NCBI GenBank assembly: GCA_017848155.1
Contig: JAGAKC010000467.1
Span: 1 to 14,499, forward strand
DNA length: 14,499 nucleotides
Source of the DNA: Oscillospiraceae bacterium
GTDB lineage: Bacteria > Bacillota > Clostridia > Oscillospirales > Ruminococcaceae
Reading direction: 5' to 3'
The notes beneath the pieces were generated by a model. That model was given only the letters and a program-made list of their open reading frames with translations, was not told the DNA's origin and did no database searches. A program made the translations under genes and the position numbers. This document shows positions 13,578-14,499 of this stretch, one piece after another; the stretch's first letter is position 1, and each line of letters begins with the position of its first letter.

Positions 13578-14027
13578 ATGAAAGGTCCTGAATGCAGCTG
13601 TGAAGAAAGCAAGGTCATCGACTCACGTCCCACCGAGAACAAAGTGCGCAGACGTCGTGAGTGTATCCAGTGCGGTCATCGTTTTACGACCTATGAGATC
13701 ATTGAGGAGATCCCTCTTATGGTCATTAAAAAGGATAATTCGATTGAGCCGTTTGACAGGGAGAAGCTCGTTGAAAGGCTTTGCAGGGCAGCAGTCAAAA
13801 GACCTATAAAGCTGGAGACTATTGAAAACATGGTCGAAGAGGTGGCTGCTGAACTGAAAAATTCCCTGCAGCGTGAGATAACATCGGATAAGATCGGTGA
13901 AATGGTGCTGCATAAGCTGAAAGATATAGACCATGTTGCATATATACGCTTTGCTTCTGTATACAGAGATTTTTCTGATGCGGACAGCTTTGTAAAGATC
14001 ATATCTGAACTAACTGAAGCAGAATAA
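13578..14027 (+). CDS. nrdR: Transcriptional repressor NrdR (ribonucleotide reductase regulator), variant zinc finger
   Basis: NrdR represses ribonucleotide reductase genes in response to ATP/dATP bound by its ATP-cone. The 149 residues include an N-terminal zinc ribbon (about 1-40) and an ATP-cone (about 47-140; V-I-K-K-D-N-S-I-E-P-F-D-R-E-K-L and the Y-I-R-F-A-S-V-Y-R-D-F end). The conserved E-S-K-V-I-D-S-R-P, C29-I-Q-C32-G-H-R-F-T-T-Y-E and R-R-R-R-E-C are intact. The start M-K-G-P-E-C-S-C differs from the usual M-K-C-P-x-C: Cys3 is Gly (codon GGT, one base from TGT), while C6 remains and an extra C8 is present. ATG 13578 was chosen for its family start and GAAAGAGAG upstream; an in-frame alternative at 13557 adds 7 residues. 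A terminator follows, so the gene is monocistronic here. Confidence 0.95.
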   Translation: MKGPECSCEESKVIDSRPTENKVRRRRECIQCGHRFTTYEIIEEIPLMVIKKDNSIEPFDREKLVERLCRAAVKRPIKLETIENMVEEVAAELKNSLQREITSDKIGEMVLHKLKDIDHVAYIRFASVYRDFSDADSFVKIISELTEAE

Positions 14028-14032
14028 CAAGG

Positions 14033-14069
14033 ACGGCTCCTGAGAGAATTCACGGGAGCTGTTTTTCTT
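14033..14069 (+). terminator. Intrinsic terminator after nrdR
   Basis: ACGGCTCCTG (14033-14042) pairs with CGGGAGCTGT (14053-14062), ten pairs with two G-T wobbles, around a 10-base loop, followed by TTTTT-C-TT. It separates nrdR from the promoter array. Confidence 0.85.
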
Positions 14070-14141
14070 CCTTAAATAAACAGGCACAAATTGTTGAAAA
14101 CTTATTGAAATTTATTATGCACTTTTTTCCTGAAAACAGTA

Positions 14142-14170
14142 TTGACTTTCTGCTTTGAAAATGATATAAT
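14142..14170 (+). promoter_or_regulatory. Tandem promoter P1
   Basis: TTGACT (14142-14147), 17 bases, TATAAT (14165-14170). It is the most diverged unit of the array. Its transcribed start GCTGTCTGACGG resembles the later units but folds less well. Confidence 0.85.
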
Positions 14171-14242
14171 ACAAAAGCTGTCTGACGGAGCGGAAGACTT
14201 CGGGAACGCACGAAAAAGTTTGAAAAAAGTCTGGAAAAATAC

Positions 14243-14271
14243 TTGACAAACTGAAATGAGTGTGATATAAT
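14243..14271 (+). promoter_or_regulatory. Tandem promoter P2
   Basis: TTGACA (14243-14248), 17 bases, TATAAT (14266-14271): both hexamers are perfect consensus. A-rich DNA precedes it, and the transcript begins with GCTGCTTGAAAGAGCGGC, a 7-bp hairpin closed by GAAA. Confidence 0.9.
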
Positions 14272-14345
14272 AGACAGGCTGCTTGAAAGAGCGGCGATCA
14301 CATAAAAGAGGATCAAGAAAAAATCAAAGAAATTTGAAAAAGTAC

Positions 14346-14374
14346 TTGACAAACTCGAAAAGATGTGATACAAT
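14346..14374 (+). promoter_or_regulatory. Tandem promoter P3
   Basis: TTGACA (14346-14351), 17 bases, TACAAT (14369-14374), the weakest -10 of the four. The CAAAGAAATTTG dyad lies upstream, and the transcript begins with the GCTGCT-GAAA-AGCGGC hairpin. Confidence 0.9.
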
Positions 14375-14450
14375 AGATAGGCTGCTGAAAAGCGGCGATC
14401 ACATAAAAGAGAGCCAAGAAAAAAAGTTCAAAGAAATTTGAAAAAAGTAC

Positions 14451-14479
14451 TTGACAAGCTCGAAAAGATGTGATATAAT
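14451..14479 (+). promoter_or_regulatory. Tandem promoter P4
   Basis: TTGACA (14451-14456), 17 bases, TATAAT (14474-14479), both perfect. TTCAAA-GAAA-TTTGAA lies upstream. The window ends 20 bases later in GCTGTCCGAAGGGC, the start of another probable leader hairpin. Confidence 0.9.
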
Positions 14480-14499
14480 AAATAAGCTGTCCGAAGGGC

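Larger units (their letters stand above)
14142..14499 (+). repeat. Direct-repeat promoter array, probably upstream of an rRNA operon
   Basis: Four copies of a promoter-plus-leader unit follow each other with -35 to -35 periods of 101, 103 and 105 bp. The last copy is cut by the window edge. Units 2 and 3 are most alike, sharing TTGACAAACT, the GTGATA-AATAGA -10 region, a GAAA hairpin, GATCACATAAAAGAG and an A-rich stretch containing AAAGAAATTTGAAAAAG. Multiple near-consensus promoters in tandem with A-rich upstream DNA are characteristic of rRNA operons. No rRNA is present in the window, so the target is inferred. Confidence 0.85.

Noticed and set aside
14091..14118. TTGTTG and TATTAT as a fifth promoter before P1
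   Set aside because: The -35 is poor, the spacing is 16, and the segment does not share the repeat unit of the array.
14142..14499. CRISPR array, because of regular direct repeats at the right edge
   Set aside because: The periods exceed 100 bp, similarity extends through whole units, and each unit is a promoter plus leader rather than a repeat with unique spacers.

Overview
The window looks like chromosomal DNA of a low-to-mid GC Firmicute of class Clostridia. A Ruminococcus-like (Oscillospiraceae) genome is my best guess. The basis is the gene set and order (HlyD-like protein, yggS, sepF, ylmH, divIVA, ileS, lspA, rluD), consensus sigma-A promoters with strong AGGAGG sites, a T-box leader, a split transketolase and a long-type LeuA. 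The taxon is inferred from context; no search was run. Nearly all convincing genes read on the + strand.

Bases 1-7756 are a cell-division, translation and envelope cluster: the end of a membrane-fusion (HlyD-type) protein, the PLP-binding protein YggS, SepF, the S4 RNA-binding protein YlmH, DivIVA, isoleucyl-tRNA synthetase, lipoprotein signal peptidase and an RluD-type pseudouridine synthase. The order follows the ylm/divIVA/ileS/lspA cluster of other Firmicutes, but ylmG, usually between sepF and ylmH, is absent. A strong intrinsic terminator lies between ileS and lspA. After rluD come a Cof-type HAD phosphatase and a small membrane-anchored zinc-ribbon protein.

Bases 8829-10836 hold a two-gene transketolase operon (N-terminal then C-terminal subunit) with its own consensus promoter and a terminator-like hairpin. 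Bases 10837-11272 are a small accessory-looking island: a 68-aa Xre-type regulator whose upstream region has a 32-bp dyad. The dyad covers the -35 region of a good-looking minus-strand promoter, which faces a possible 16-residue micro-ORF with a ribosome binding site. This is the most unexplained part of the window.

Bases 11322-13411 are a self-contained leucine biosynthesis unit: promoter, T-box leader, leuA and terminator. Bases 13468-14069 are the nrdR unit. Its promoter carries a near-consensus NrdR box at the start point, implying autoregulation, and the protein lacks the first conserved zinc-ligand cysteine. The last about 360 bases are four sigma-A promoters in tandem direct repeats of 101-105 bp, each transcribing a similar short leader start. 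This is the architecture expected upstream of an rRNA operon or other very highly expressed stable RNA, which would begin just past the right edge.
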